Positions 16,520-24,394 of a DNA stretch of 64,000 bases are shown here, in pieces. The notes beneath the pieces were generated by a model. That model worked only from the letters and a program-made list of their open reading frames with translations, was not told the origin of the DNA and searched no databases. Origin of the DNA: an uncultured Spirochaetia bacterium (lineage in GTDB: Bacteria > Spirochaetota > Spirochaetia > CAKZLE01). The translations under genes and the position numbers were made by a program. The stretch covers positions 62,001 through 126,000 of the forward strand of contig CAKZLE010000020.1 in NCBI GenBank assembly GCA_937125225.1, in the 5' to 3' direction. Position 1 is the first letter of the stretch, and each line of letters opens with the position of its first letter.

Positions 16520-17665
16520 ATGACATCAAGAGAACGAGTATTGAGAGCATTGTCTCATAAAGAGCCGGATAGAGTACCCATAGACATTGGTGGAAAAGCA
16601 TGTAATATGACGAGTAAGACACTTTTCAGGATAAAGGATCATTTCGGCATCACCTCGGATGATATCTGGAACAGACCTTTTGAATCTGCGGCCTTCTACA
16701 ATGATGAGGTCGTTGAGAGGCTAGGAAGTGATTTTCGTCATATATTCCTCATGCCCTCAGATCTTGAGACTCTTCAGAAGGGAGATGACGGGATCATCAG
16801 ACTCTCGGAAGATGGGACGATATCAAATGAATGGGGATTCCAGTATAAGTTCATCGACGGGATGTCTACTATCGTGAATGCACCTCTCGCTGAGGCTGAG
16901 ATCTCAGATATCGCAACATATCCATGGCCCGACCCAAAGGCTCCCGGCAGGACTGCAGGGTTGGTAGAGCGGGCAAGACACCTCTTTGAGGAGACAGATT
17001 ATGCAGTAGAGGCCAGAGCTGTCTCACATGGTTTCTTCGAACTCTCCCATGAGTTGAGAGGGTTTGAGAATTTTCTGATGGATCTCTATATCAATAAGGA
17101 CTTCGCACATACTCTGCTCGATAAGATGCTGGAGATCCAGATGGAGATGTACTCAGTCCTATTGCAGAATACCGGCAAGTATGTACATGTTGTGCAGACA
17201 GCTGATGATTATGGGATGCAGACTGGATTGCTGATGTCTCCTGAGATCTGGAGAGAATTCATGAAACCAAGAAGGAAGGCACTCAATGAACATATACAAT
17301 CTCTAGCACCTCAGGCAAAGATCTTTCATCATACCTGTGGTTCGGTATATCCGATAATCCCCGACTTCATTGAGATTGGTATAGATATCCTCAACCCCGT
17401 TCAGCCACTGGCTACAGATATGGACCCCGGAAAGTTGAAGGCTGAATTCGGTGATGAGATATGCTTTCATGGTGCGATCGACCAACAGGAGGCACTTCCC
17501 GGGACAGTTGAAAAACTTGATGAGGAGATTCAGCTAAGAATGCAGCAGTTGAAACCCGGTGGAGGTTATATTGTGGCTCCTACCAGTAATATTCAAGACG
17601 ATGTTCCCCTAGAGAATATTCTTTTTTACTATGATGCGATCAAACGTTATGGACAATATGAATAA
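16520..17665 (+). CDS. UroD/MtaA-superfamily protein 2, paralogue of the upstream gene
   Basis: The 381-residue protein shares its start (TSRERVLRALSHKEPDRVP), its HHTCG motif (H271, C273) and the overall pattern ILNPVQPLATDMDP with the preceding protein, so they arose by duplication and diverged. Again the HemE MRQAGRY motif is missing and the late cysteine ligand is replaced by APTSNIQDD. A heterodimer or two sequential steps are possible. The start is preceded by AAGGAGAG. Confidence 0.8.
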   Translation: MTSRERVLRALSHKEPDRVPIDIGGKACNMTSKTLFRIKDHFGITSDDIWNRPFESAAFYNDEVVERLGSDFRHIFLMPSDLETLQKGDDGIIRLSEDGTISNEWGFQYKFIDGMSTIVNAPLAEAEISDIATYPWPDPKAPGRTAGLVERARHLFEETDYAVEARAVSHGFFELSHELRGFENFLMDLYINKDFAHTLLDKMLEIQMEMYSVLLQNTGKYVHVVQTADDYGMQTGLLMSPEIWREFMKPRRKALNEHIQSLAPQAKIFHHTCGSVYPIIPDFIEIGIDILNPVQPLATDMDPGKLKAEFGDEICFHGAIDQQEALPGTVEKLDEEIQLRMQQLKPGGGYIVAPTSNIQDDVPLENILFYYDAIKRYGQYE

Positions 17666-17710
17666 ATTCAGTATGATTACCCCAAGAGATCTCTATCGAG
17701 GTAGGTATTC

Positions 17711-18337
17711 ATGCTCAAGGAACATCAGAAGGCAACTATCAAGGCATATGACAACTCAGCAAAGAAATTCAACAATACCATAGCCCAATATGATAACTAC
17801 GATGAGACCTATGATTATCTTGTCGATCACTTGAACAGTGGTGATTCAGTGTTAGATCTTGCCTGTGGACCGGGGAATATCAGTGGTTATCTCGCTGAAA
17901 GAAGAGATCTGAATGTCACAGGGTATGATCTATCTCAGAAGATGCTAGAGCTTGCTAGAGAGCGAATACCTCACGGGATGTTCAAAGAACAGTCGATAAT
18001 CGACTTCACCGTAGAGGACCCAGTCGATCTTGTGATCAATGGCTTTGGTTTTCCCTATCTTCATGATCAACAGATAGATCTTTCCCTAGCATCCTCTTAT
18101 CGGGCACTCAAGAGCCCAGGGCTTCTCTATATCAGTTTCATGGATGGGGACAAAGAGGGATTCGAGACCACCTCATTTCATACTGCTGATGAATTCTACC
18201 TTCTCCACCATGATAAACAGCATATCAGATCGAAGCTCGAGAGTATCGGATTCACTCTGAAAAGAGAGTGGACTCTAGGGTATGAGGAAGCTGATGGATC
18301 GATCACGGATGATATCATTATCATTGCAGAGAAATAA
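17711..18337 (+). CDS. Class I SAM-dependent methyltransferase
   Basis: The 208-residue protein has the SAM-binding motif I VLDLACGPGNISGYL (residues about 47-61) and a Rossmann-like fold (Methyltransf_11/25 type). It starts 46 bases after the second UroD-like gene behind GAGGTAGG, and is probably the last gene of the importer-kinase operon. The substrate is unknown. Its presence beside methyltransferase-like UroD proteins suggests a methylation or methyl-transfer theme, but this is inference. Confidence 0.85.
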   Translation: MLKEHQKATIKAYDNSAKKFNNTIAQYDNYDETYDYLVDHLNSGDSVLDLACGPGNISGYLAERRDLNVTGYDLSQKMLELARERIPHGMFKEQSIIDFTVEDPVDLVINGFGFPYLHDQQIDLSLASSYRALKSPGLLYISFMDGDKEGFETTSFHTADEFYLLHHDKQHIRSKLESIGFTLKREWTLGYEEADGSITDDIIIIAEK

Positions 18338-18424
18338 CATTGAGAAACCAGACTTGCTAAATATGGATTTTTAGAGTTTACTAAAGATATATACATTTGA
18401 ATTTATACTTCTGGAGTTAAAAAT

Positions 18425-19573
18425 ATGAAAGAATTACATGATGAAGAGAATTTTGCAGAACTTTTTGAACAAAGTATGCCTGATATGAAGCCTCTGACCC
18501 CCGGTCAGATGCTTGAGACAGAGATCGTTTCGATCTCTAGTGGCTGTGTCTTCCTGCACTTGACGGGCAAGAGTGAAGGGGTCATCGATGCAGAAGAGTT
18601 CACCGATAAAGAGGGGAACCTGACAGTCGCAGTCGGTGATACGATCAAGGCCTACTTTCATTCTGCAAAGAATGGAGAGAAACTGTTCACGACCAAGATC
18701 AGTGGAGAGAAGGCAGGAAATGCTGTCCTAGAGACAGCCTTCTTGAAAAAGGTCCCAATAGAGGGACTTATCGAGAAGGAGATCAAAGGTGGGTACCATG
18801 TCACTATCGGTGATACGAGAGCCTTCTGTCCCTATTCACAGATAACTCTTCACAGAGCAGATGCTCCTGAGGATTTCATTGGTACAAAACAGACCTTCAG
18901 GATCATCGAATACAAAGAGAATGGTCGTAATATTCTGCTTTCTCGTAGAGTCATACTTGAAGAGGAGAGAAATGTTCAGATCGAGATCCTCAAAGATACA
19001 CTCAAAGAGGGAATGAAGATAACTGGAACGATCAAATCACTCCAGGACTTTGGAGCTTTTGTAGAGATCGGGGTGGTCCGAGCACTATTACCAATCTCTG
19101 AGATCAGTAGAGAACGTGTGAATGATATCAGCAAAGTATTAGAAGTAGGTCAAGAGATCGAAGCCTCCATTCTTAAGATCGATTGGAGGACTGAGCGGAT
19201 TTCGGTCAGTATGAAAGCGCTACTCGCAGATCCCTGGGATACCATCCGAGATGCCTATTCGATCGGTTCAAAATACAAAGGGTCTGTAGCAAGAATCACC
19301 AACTTCGGAGCATTCGTGACATTGGAACCTGGACTTGATGGTCTGATCCATATCTCAGATATGCCTGGTAACGGACGTGATTCCGAACCTGGAGAGGCAT
19401 TGAAGCAGGGACAGGAGGTCATGGTCAAGATCGTAAGTATTGATGGTGACAGAAGAAGAATGTCTCTAAAACCTGTCTCTTCTATTGAAGAGGATAATGA
19501 CTATCAGCAGTATATGGATTCAGATACCGATACCTATAATCCCTTTGCGGACTTCTTCAAAGAAAAGAAGTAG
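18425..19573 (+). CDS. S1-domain RNA-binding protein (RpsA-like, four S1 repeats)
   Basis: Four S1 OB-fold repeats fill the 382 residues. The third (GMKITGTIKSLQDFGAFVEIG) and fourth (GSKYKGSVARITNFGAFVTLE) are canonical; the first two are diverged. The layout is that of short ribosomal protein S1 homologues found outside Proteobacteria, which bind mRNA or the ribosome. The start is preceded by CTGGAG 8-9 nt upstream. It is a single gene ending in a strong terminator. Confidence 0.9.
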   Translation: MKELHDEENFAELFEQSMPDMKPLTPGQMLETEIVSISSGCVFLHLTGKSEGVIDAEEFTDKEGNLTVAVGDTIKAYFHSAKNGEKLFTTKISGEKAGNAVLETAFLKKVPIEGLIEKEIKGGYHVTIGDTRAFCPYSQITLHRADAPEDFIGTKQTFRIIEYKENGRNILLSRRVILEEERNVQIEILKDTLKEGMKITGTIKSLQDFGAFVEIGVVRALLPISEISRERVNDISKVLEVGQEIEASILKIDWRTERISVSMKALLADPWDTIRDAYSIGSKYKGSVARITNFGAFVTLEPGLDGLIHISDMPGNGRDSEPGEALKQGQEVMVKIVSIDGDRRRMSLKPVSSIEEDNDYQQYMDSDTDTYNPFADFFKEKK

Positions 19574-19608
19574 TAAGTGACTAACTGGAGTAATTACTTC
19601 AACTAGTG

Positions 19609-19647
19609 AAAAGGATACCCGGAATGATCCTATTCCGGGTATCTTTT
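19609..19647 (+). terminator. Rho-independent terminator
   Basis: GATACCCGGAAT (19614-19625) and ATTCCGGGTATC (19632-19643) form a perfect 12-bp stem with a 6-base loop, followed by TTTT. Confidence 0.93.
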
Positions 19648-19684
19648 ACGATGCGGTTTTCTCATAAAACAGCCCCAAAAACTC

Positions 19685-19740
19685 TTGACGATTACCTTCT
19701 TAGGCCTTACTTTAATGGTAAGTAATACAAAGTATTACTT
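19685..19740 (+). promoter_or_regulatory. Promoter and operator of the znu operon
   Basis: TTGACG (19685-19690) and TACTTT (19708-19713) are spaced 17 bp. Directly after them lies a 21-bp palindrome, AAGTAATAC-AAA-GTATTACTT (19720-19740), covering the likely transcription start. This is a strong candidate binding site for the ribbon-helix-helix regulator encoded immediately downstream. Confidence 0.75.
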
Positions 19741-19759
19741 TTTTAAAGGAGAGGTTTTC

Positions 19760-20047
19760 ATGAAAAAAGAGAGTGTCATATCATTCAAGGCAGACCAGAA
19801 ACTGTCTGAAATCCTACAGAACATACCAAATAGATCAGAATTCATTCGGAAAGCTATCTTGGATGCATTAGAATCGACCTGCCCGTTATGTAAGGGGAGT
19901 GGGATTCTCACTGCTTCACAGAAAGAACATTGGGATGAGTTCTCTCGGGACCATCATATTGGGATATGTGAACATGGCTGTGGTGAGAATATTCTTTTCT
20001 GTGATCATCAAGAGCACTCTCATGAGAAAGGGGGGCACACGTTATGA
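19760..20047 (+). CDS. Ribbon-helix-helix metal-responsive regulator with Cys/His tail
   Basis: This 95-residue protein begins at the ATG after AAAGGAGAGG; the longer open frame upstream overlaps the promoter and operator. Residues 4-40 match a CopG/NikR-like ribbon-helix-helix (SVISFKADQKLSEILQNI, then RSEFIRKAILDAL). The rest is rich in ligands: CPLCKGSG (Cys41, Cys44), H57, H65, H66, CEHGC (70-74), C81, H83, H86, H88 and H93. It overlaps znuA by 4 bases, so it is very probably the zinc or related-metal sensor of this operon, replacing Zur. Confidence 0.82.
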   Translation: MKKESVISFKADQKLSEILQNIPNRSEFIRKAILDALESTCPLCKGSGILTASQKEHWDEFSRDHHIGICEHGCGENILFCDHQEHSHEKGGHTL

Positions 20048-20961
20048 GAAGCAGCGCAATACTCCTTTTACTATTAAGCCCTTTCCTTCTCTATGCAGGT
20101 GGAGCCAAAGAGTCCCCAGAGGTCGGAGATTCCCGACTTGAGATCGTTGTCTCGATCCTCCCTCAGACCTATCTTGTCAAGTCGATCGCAGGGGAGAGAG
20201 TCTCAGTCGAGGTGATGGTCCCTCCTGGGAAGAGCCCCTCTACCTATGAACCGACACCAAAACAGGTCCTTAGATTGGGAGAGGCAGATGGTTTCATCAC
20301 CATAGGGGTCGCCTTCGAACAGTCCTTCATGCCAGTCATAGAGAAGAATCTCCCTGATCTGTATATCATCGAAGGTGATAAGCATATTGAGAAGAGGTCG
20401 ATCGAAGAGCATCATCATGACGATGAAGATCACGATGAAGAGGGATCTGAAGAGTCAGATCACAGTGAGGATCTTGATCCTCACATCTGGTTGGATCCTC
20501 TTCTTATGAAGGTTCAGGCAAGAACGATCACTGATGCCCTTATTCTCCTTGATAGTCAGGGAAGTGAGGTGTATGAGGCGGGTTATGAGAATACCATACG
20601 TGAGCTGGATACACTACATGTGAAGATAGTTGATGCGACGGAATCTTTTACCGGTTCCACATTGTTCACCTATCATCCTGCTTTTGGCTATTTTACCGAT
20701 CGCTATGGGTTGGAGCAGGTTGCCATCGAGACCGGAGGGAAAGAGCCTACCCCAGCACAACTAGAGAAGGTCATCGAACTTGCCTACAGGGATGAGGTCA
20801 AGATCATCCTGGTTCAGCCGGAATTCCCGATCGACAGTGCTGAGGTAGTAGCAAAGGCGATCGATGGGGTCGTTATACCAGTCTCTCCACTACGACCAGA
20901 CTATATCGAGAGTATGACTGAACTTGCAGAGGCTATTACCACAGGAGGCTCTTATGAGTGA
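20044..20961 (+). CDS. znuA: Metal ABC importer, substrate-binding protein (ZnuA-like)
   Basis: The 305-residue cluster A-I binding protein has a signal peptide ending LLYAGGAKES and an acidic His-rich loop (residues 114-140, with HHHDDEDHDEE), a feature usual for zinc rather than manganese. The second ligand is seen in DPHIWLDP (H147) and the third in TYHPAFGYF. The first ligand position of the family, normally His in a PHxYEP-like motif, reads PSTYEPTP here. It is followed by znuC and znuB, so the unit is a complete importer. Confidence 0.9.
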   Translation: MRSSAILLLLLSPFLLYAGGAKESPEVGDSRLEIVVSILPQTYLVKSIAGERVSVEVMVPPGKSPSTYEPTPKQVLRLGEADGFITIGVAFEQSFMPVIEKNLPDLYIIEGDKHIEKRSIEEHHHDDEDHDEEGSEESDHSEDLDPHIWLDPLLMKVQARTITDALILLDSQGSEVYEAGYENTIRELDTLHVKIVDATESFTGSTLFTYHPAFGYFTDRYGLEQVAIETGGKEPTPAQLEKVIELAYRDEVKIILVQPEFPIDSAEVVAKAIDGVVIPVSPLRPDYIESMTELAEAITTGGSYE

Positions 20962-21706
20962 GTCCACGGTAATCAGAGCTGAGCATGTCTCATTCTCTTA
21001 TGGGAAGAATCAAATCTTCGATGATCTGAACTTCGAGATACGTTCTAAAGAGATGGTCACTATCGTTGGCCCGAACGGGGGAGGAAAGACTACACTCCTC
21101 GAGTTACTGCTCGGGTTCATTGAACCAGAGCAGGGATCTTTGACTATTCTCGGAAAGAGGCCAGGAGATGCCTCCTCTCTCGTTGGATATGTCCCTCAAT
21201 ATGCCAAATATGATGAGAAGTTCCCAATCACTGTCTTAGAGGTAGTACTCATCGGTAGAGTTCGGAACTTCTTCGGTTTCTATACGAAAGAGGATAGAGA
21301 GAAAGCCTTTGAAGTCATGGAGCGTGTCGGTATCGCCGATCTGGCAAAGAGGTCTTTCTCAGAACTCTCAGGAGGGCAGAGGCAGCGGGTGATGATCGCA
21401 AGAGCTCTAGTAGGAGCACCACAGATCCTGCTTCTCGATGAACCGACTGCTAATATCGATACTTTCATGAGTGAGAAGTTCTTCTCTCTCATTGAGAAAC
21501 TGGCAAAAGAGAAGACCGTTCTATTCGTCACGCATGATACTGGGTTTGTCACCAATTTTACCAATAGAGTATTCTGTATTAACAAGGGGCTTCATGAACA
21601 CCCTGCAGATGCCGTACCAGGCTCACTTATCCATCATGCCTATGGACATGAGATGCGGAGTATCAGGCATGATATAAAACTTGAACAACCGGAGGTTATC
21701 AGATGA
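20954..21706 (+). CDS. znuC: Metal ABC importer, ATPase (ZnuC-like)
   Basis: This 250-residue ATPase has Walker A GPNGGGKTT, the signature LSGGQRQRV and Walker B ILLLDEPTA. The ATG at 20954 follows GGAGG with 5 nt spacing and lies 8 bases inside the znuA end; an earlier in-frame ATG at 20924 has no such site. It supplies energy for the ZnuB channel. Confidence 0.92.
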   Translation: MSESTVIRAEHVSFSYGKNQIFDDLNFEIRSKEMVTIVGPNGGGKTTLLELLLGFIEPEQGSLTILGKRPGDASSLVGYVPQYAKYDEKFPITVLEVVLIGRVRNFFGFYTKEDREKAFEVMERVGIADLAKRSFSELSGGQRQRVMIARALVGAPQILLLDEPTANIDTFMSEKFFSLIEKLAKEKTVLFVTHDTGFVTNFTNRVFCINKGLHEHPADAVPGSLIHHAYGHEMRSIRHDIKLEQPEVIR

Positions 21707-22548
21707 TGGATTTCTTAGCGGCGATTGCGAACCCGAATGTCCCCTTCATCAGATATGCCTTGATAGCAGGGATCCTCTCATCGATCGCCTTCGGAATGGT
21801 TGGTACCTATGTGGTCGTCCGCCGTATCACCTATATCGCAGGGGCGATAAGTCATGCGGCACTTGCAGGCCTCGGGGCCTCGGTCTATTTCAGTACCGTC
21901 TATTCGATCACCTGGCTAACTCCTTTGACTGGGGCTATGACTGCAGCGATACTCTCTTCGTGGATCATTGGATTGGTGACCCTCTATGCCTCCGAGAGAG
22001 AAGATACCGTAATCGGGACGATCTGGGCTGTAGGCATGGCCATCGGCCTCATCTTCATAGCCAAGACGCCGGGCTATATGGACCCCATGAGTTATCTTTT
22101 TGGGAATATTCTTCTGATCGGACGACAGGATCTTATTCTTATTGCGATCCTCAATATCATTGTGGTTGCGATAATCATCCTCTTCTATCCTCAATTGAAG
22201 GCTCTCAGCTTTGATGAACCCTATGCCCGTACAAGAAACATACCCACAGGCTTCTTCACTCTCCTTCTGCTGACCCTCACTGCCTGTACAGTGGTGTTGA
22301 TGGTCTCTACTGTCGGTATAGTCATGGTCATAGCGATGTTGACAATCCCTGCAGCAACTGCAGGTCTTGTGGTGAACAAGTTATCCTTGATGATGGTCTT
22401 TGCCGGTATTTTCTGTGCCTTCTCAAACACGGTAGGTCTTGGAGTCAGTTATGCTCTTGATCTTCCGACCGGGGCTACCACGATCCTTATCAGTGGTTCG
22501 ATGTATGTCCTCGTACTGTTATGGAAGAAGCTCTCTAAGAGGGGTTGA
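21703..22548 (+). CDS. znuB: Metal ABC importer, permease (ZnuB-like)
   Basis: This 281-residue ABC-3 family membrane protein has about eight or nine helices. Conserved stretches are RRITYIAGAISHAALAGLG near residue 45 and TVGIVMVIAMLTIPAATAGL. Its ATG overlaps the znuC stop (4 bases). It ends 4 bases before a convergent gene with no terminator visible in between. Confidence 0.92.
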   Translation: MMDFLAAIANPNVPFIRYALIAGILSSIAFGMVGTYVVVRRITYIAGAISHAALAGLGASVYFSTVYSITWLTPLTGAMTAAILSSWIIGLVTLYASEREDTVIGTIWAVGMAIGLIFIAKTPGYMDPMSYLFGNILLIGRQDLILIAILNIIVVAIIILFYPQLKALSFDEPYARTRNIPTGFFTLLLLTLTACTVVLMVSTVGIVMVIAMLTIPAATAGLVVNKLSLMMVFAGIFCAFSNTVGLGVSYALDLPTGATTILISGSMYVLVLLWKKLSKRG

Positions 22549-22552
22549 AAGA

Positions 22553-24253
22553 CTATAGGATGATACCTACAGAACGTAGTTCCTCAATGAGTCCATTATC
22601 ATATCTTGAGGTTTCTGACCCGGATCTCAACTTCTCTATGATCTCGACCTTCTGTTTGTCTGCATAGTAGATGGCAGGGCCCTCTCCTGTGATATAGGTG
22701 ATAAGGATCACCGGCTCTTCTTCAACGAGACCATGAATATCATGGAGGTTCATGACTCCCTGTTCACAGAGGTCTATGATGACTAGTGGGTCATAGGTAT
22801 AGGCATTGGTATTGATCGAAGGATTTATGATCGTATCTGGACTTTCTATGGAGTTTAGGTCGAAGTTGCGATTGTTCTCTTCCCAGAAATAGGTGATCAA
22901 GTCGATCGCGAGAGTTTCAAGATGGGAGATCTCAAGAGCGTTGAAGACAGAGGTTATCACCATTTTCTGATAGTCGATAGCACTCATCTCATCTGTAGGA
23001 TCTGGTGCTGTGAGAAAGAATTCTGAGGGGGTGATCCCTGTAGTCTGCAATATGATATCGAACCAAGTGACCGCCTTCCCTTGATTATAGAACAGATCGA
23101 CCTTTCTCACGAGATCAGTGGCTTGAGCCATATCATCTGTAGAGAAGGTCGGAGTGGATCTTACGAGCCAGGAATTATCCATATCATAGGATATGCCGAA
23201 AGACTCAGCAGTATCGAAGAGGACGGTTCCCGGAAGGATCGCCAAAGGGAAGATATCAAGATGGTTCGGGATCAGACCCATCGTATAATCAAGACTCTCA
23301 TAGAAACCTGAGAGGGTATCACCTGGCAGACCGTAGATCAGGTCGAACCCATAGGGGACATGATTCTCATGGAGAAGATAGACATTATCGGTGAACTGTT
23401 GTGAATTGAATCTTCGGTTAATATTTCCCAGAACCTCCTGATGAATACTCTGTAGTCCTATCTGGAGTGCACAGTCGATCTGTGAGAGTAGATCACTGAG
23501 TTCCTCATCTATGAACTCAGCTCTGATCTCCATCATATAATGGATGGAAGGAGCCTTCTTGATGAGCAATCTCACAAGTTCCTTTGCGGAAGGGAGATTA
23601 TAGTTAAAGGTCGGATCGAGTATGAAGATCTCCCGAACATCCTTCTCAACGAAGAGTTCGAGCTCCTTTTTGACTCTCTCTAAAGAGAACCTTCGCAAGG
23701 TAGTATCTCCACGAGATTCGAAACAGAAGGCACATTTGAAAGGACATCCTCGTGAGAGTTCCCAGAGTACTCCGCTATAGTCATCAAGCGAGATGGTCCC
23801 ATCGAGATAGGGTGAAGGGAGCGTTGAGAGATCTGGATGTGCTGAAGGTTTCATCGCGATATTCTTATCGAAGATCGATAGTATCTGCTGCTCTCCCTCT
23901 CCGATGATCACCTCGTCGATAGAGGGGAGTGAACGGTAGAAGTCTCCACGTGCGGTGGGCTCGGGACCCCCGACGATGATCCGGCAAGAGGGGAGTCTTT
24001 TTCTTACCTCTTCTGCGATCTTCAGAGACTGTTCTCGGTTCCATAGATAGATAGACAGTCCTAGATAGTCAGGATCATGGGTGATCACTGCATCTACCAT
24101 CTCCTGTGGTGACTGTTCACTATAACAGTCGAGCAGGGTTATCTCCACTTCTGAGGGGAGTTCTTTTCTCATGTTCGCAGCAATAGATGCGACTCCTAAT
24201 GGGATCGCACGTGAGGATTCTTCAATATGAATACAGACAAATAGACATCTCAT
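22553..24253 (-). CDS. Radical SAM protein with N-terminal B12-type Rossmann domain
   Basis: The 566-residue protein has an N-terminal cobalamin-binding-like domain (residues 1-130, including IIVGGPEPTARGDFY and DEVIIGEGE). It is followed by a radical SAM core with C170-C174-C177 in RGCPFKCAFC, then a long C-terminal region. It belongs to the BchE/DUF4080-like group of B12-radical SAM proteins. The DxHxxG cobalamin-coordinating motif is not seen, so base-off B12 binding is uncertain. The function is unknown; no adjacent pathway genes give a clue. The start codon has no Shine-Dalgarno but a promoter-like -10 only 6 nt away. Confidence 0.82.
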   Translation of the reverse strand: MRCLFVCIHIEESSRAIPLGVASIAANMRKELPSEVEITLLDCYSEQSPQEMVDAVITHDPDYLGLSIYLWNREQSLKIAEEVRKRLPSCRIIVGGPEPTARGDFYRSLPSIDEVIIGEGEQQILSIFDKNIAMKPSAHPDLSTLPSPYLDGTISLDDYSGVLWELSRGCPFKCAFCFESRGDTTLRRFSLERVKKELELFVEKDVREIFILDPTFNYNLPSAKELVRLLIKKAPSIHYMMEIRAEFIDEELSDLLSQIDCALQIGLQSIHQEVLGNINRRFNSQQFTDNVYLLHENHVPYGFDLIYGLPGDTLSGFYESLDYTMGLIPNHLDIFPLAILPGTVLFDTAESFGISYDMDNSWLVRSTPTFSTDDMAQATDLVRKVDLFYNQGKAVTWFDIILQTTGITPSEFFLTAPDPTDEMSAIDYQKMVITSVFNALEISHLETLAIDLITYFWEENNRNFDLNSIESPDTIINPSINTNAYTYDPLVIIDLCEQGVMNLHDIHGLVEEEPVILITYITGEGPAIYYADKQKVEIIEKLRSGSETSRYDNGLIEELRSVGIIL

Positions 24254-24259
24254 GAAGCT

Positions 24260-24288
24260 ACCATACGCTAAAGGAGTGAAAATGTTTA
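24260..24288 (-). promoter_or_regulatory. Promoter giving a probable leaderless mRNA
   Basis: On the minus strand TAAACA (24288-24283), 17-bp spacer and TATGGT (24265-24260) end 6 bases before the ATG at 24253. Transcription would begin at or next to the start codon. Confidence 0.5.
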
Positions 24289-24315
24289 GACTCCAGATGG
24301 GGATAAAATCAATAA

Positions 24316-24361
24316 TTGACAGATAGGTGTTTGCATATTACAATGCGTTATCGATAACGCA
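24316..24361 (+). promoter_or_regulatory. Strong promoter with LacI-type operator
   Basis: TTGACA (24316-24321), 17-bp spacer and TACAAT (24339-24344) form a near-consensus promoter. The last base of the -10 begins an 18-bp perfect palindrome TGCGTTATCGATAACGCA (24344-24361) with a central CG, the style of LacI/PurR-family operators. A repressor bound there would block initiation of the kinase gene. Confidence 0.85.
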
Positions 24362-24394
24362 ATAAAACTTCGGTCAATAGGTGAGGTATATATC

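Noticed and set aside
15364-17665. Naming the UroD-like proteins as heme-pathway HemE
   Set aside because: They lack the MRQAGRY motif and other HemE features, and no heme genes are nearby.
19685-19759. Longer N-terminus for the RHH regulator
   Set aside because: The extra 25 codons cover a promoter and a 21-bp palindrome, and the internal ATG at 19760 has a good Shine-Dalgarno.
20401-20466. His/Asp-rich repeat as a DNA tandem repeat
   Set aside because: It encodes the metal-binding loop of the ZnuA-like protein and is not a perfect DNA repeat.
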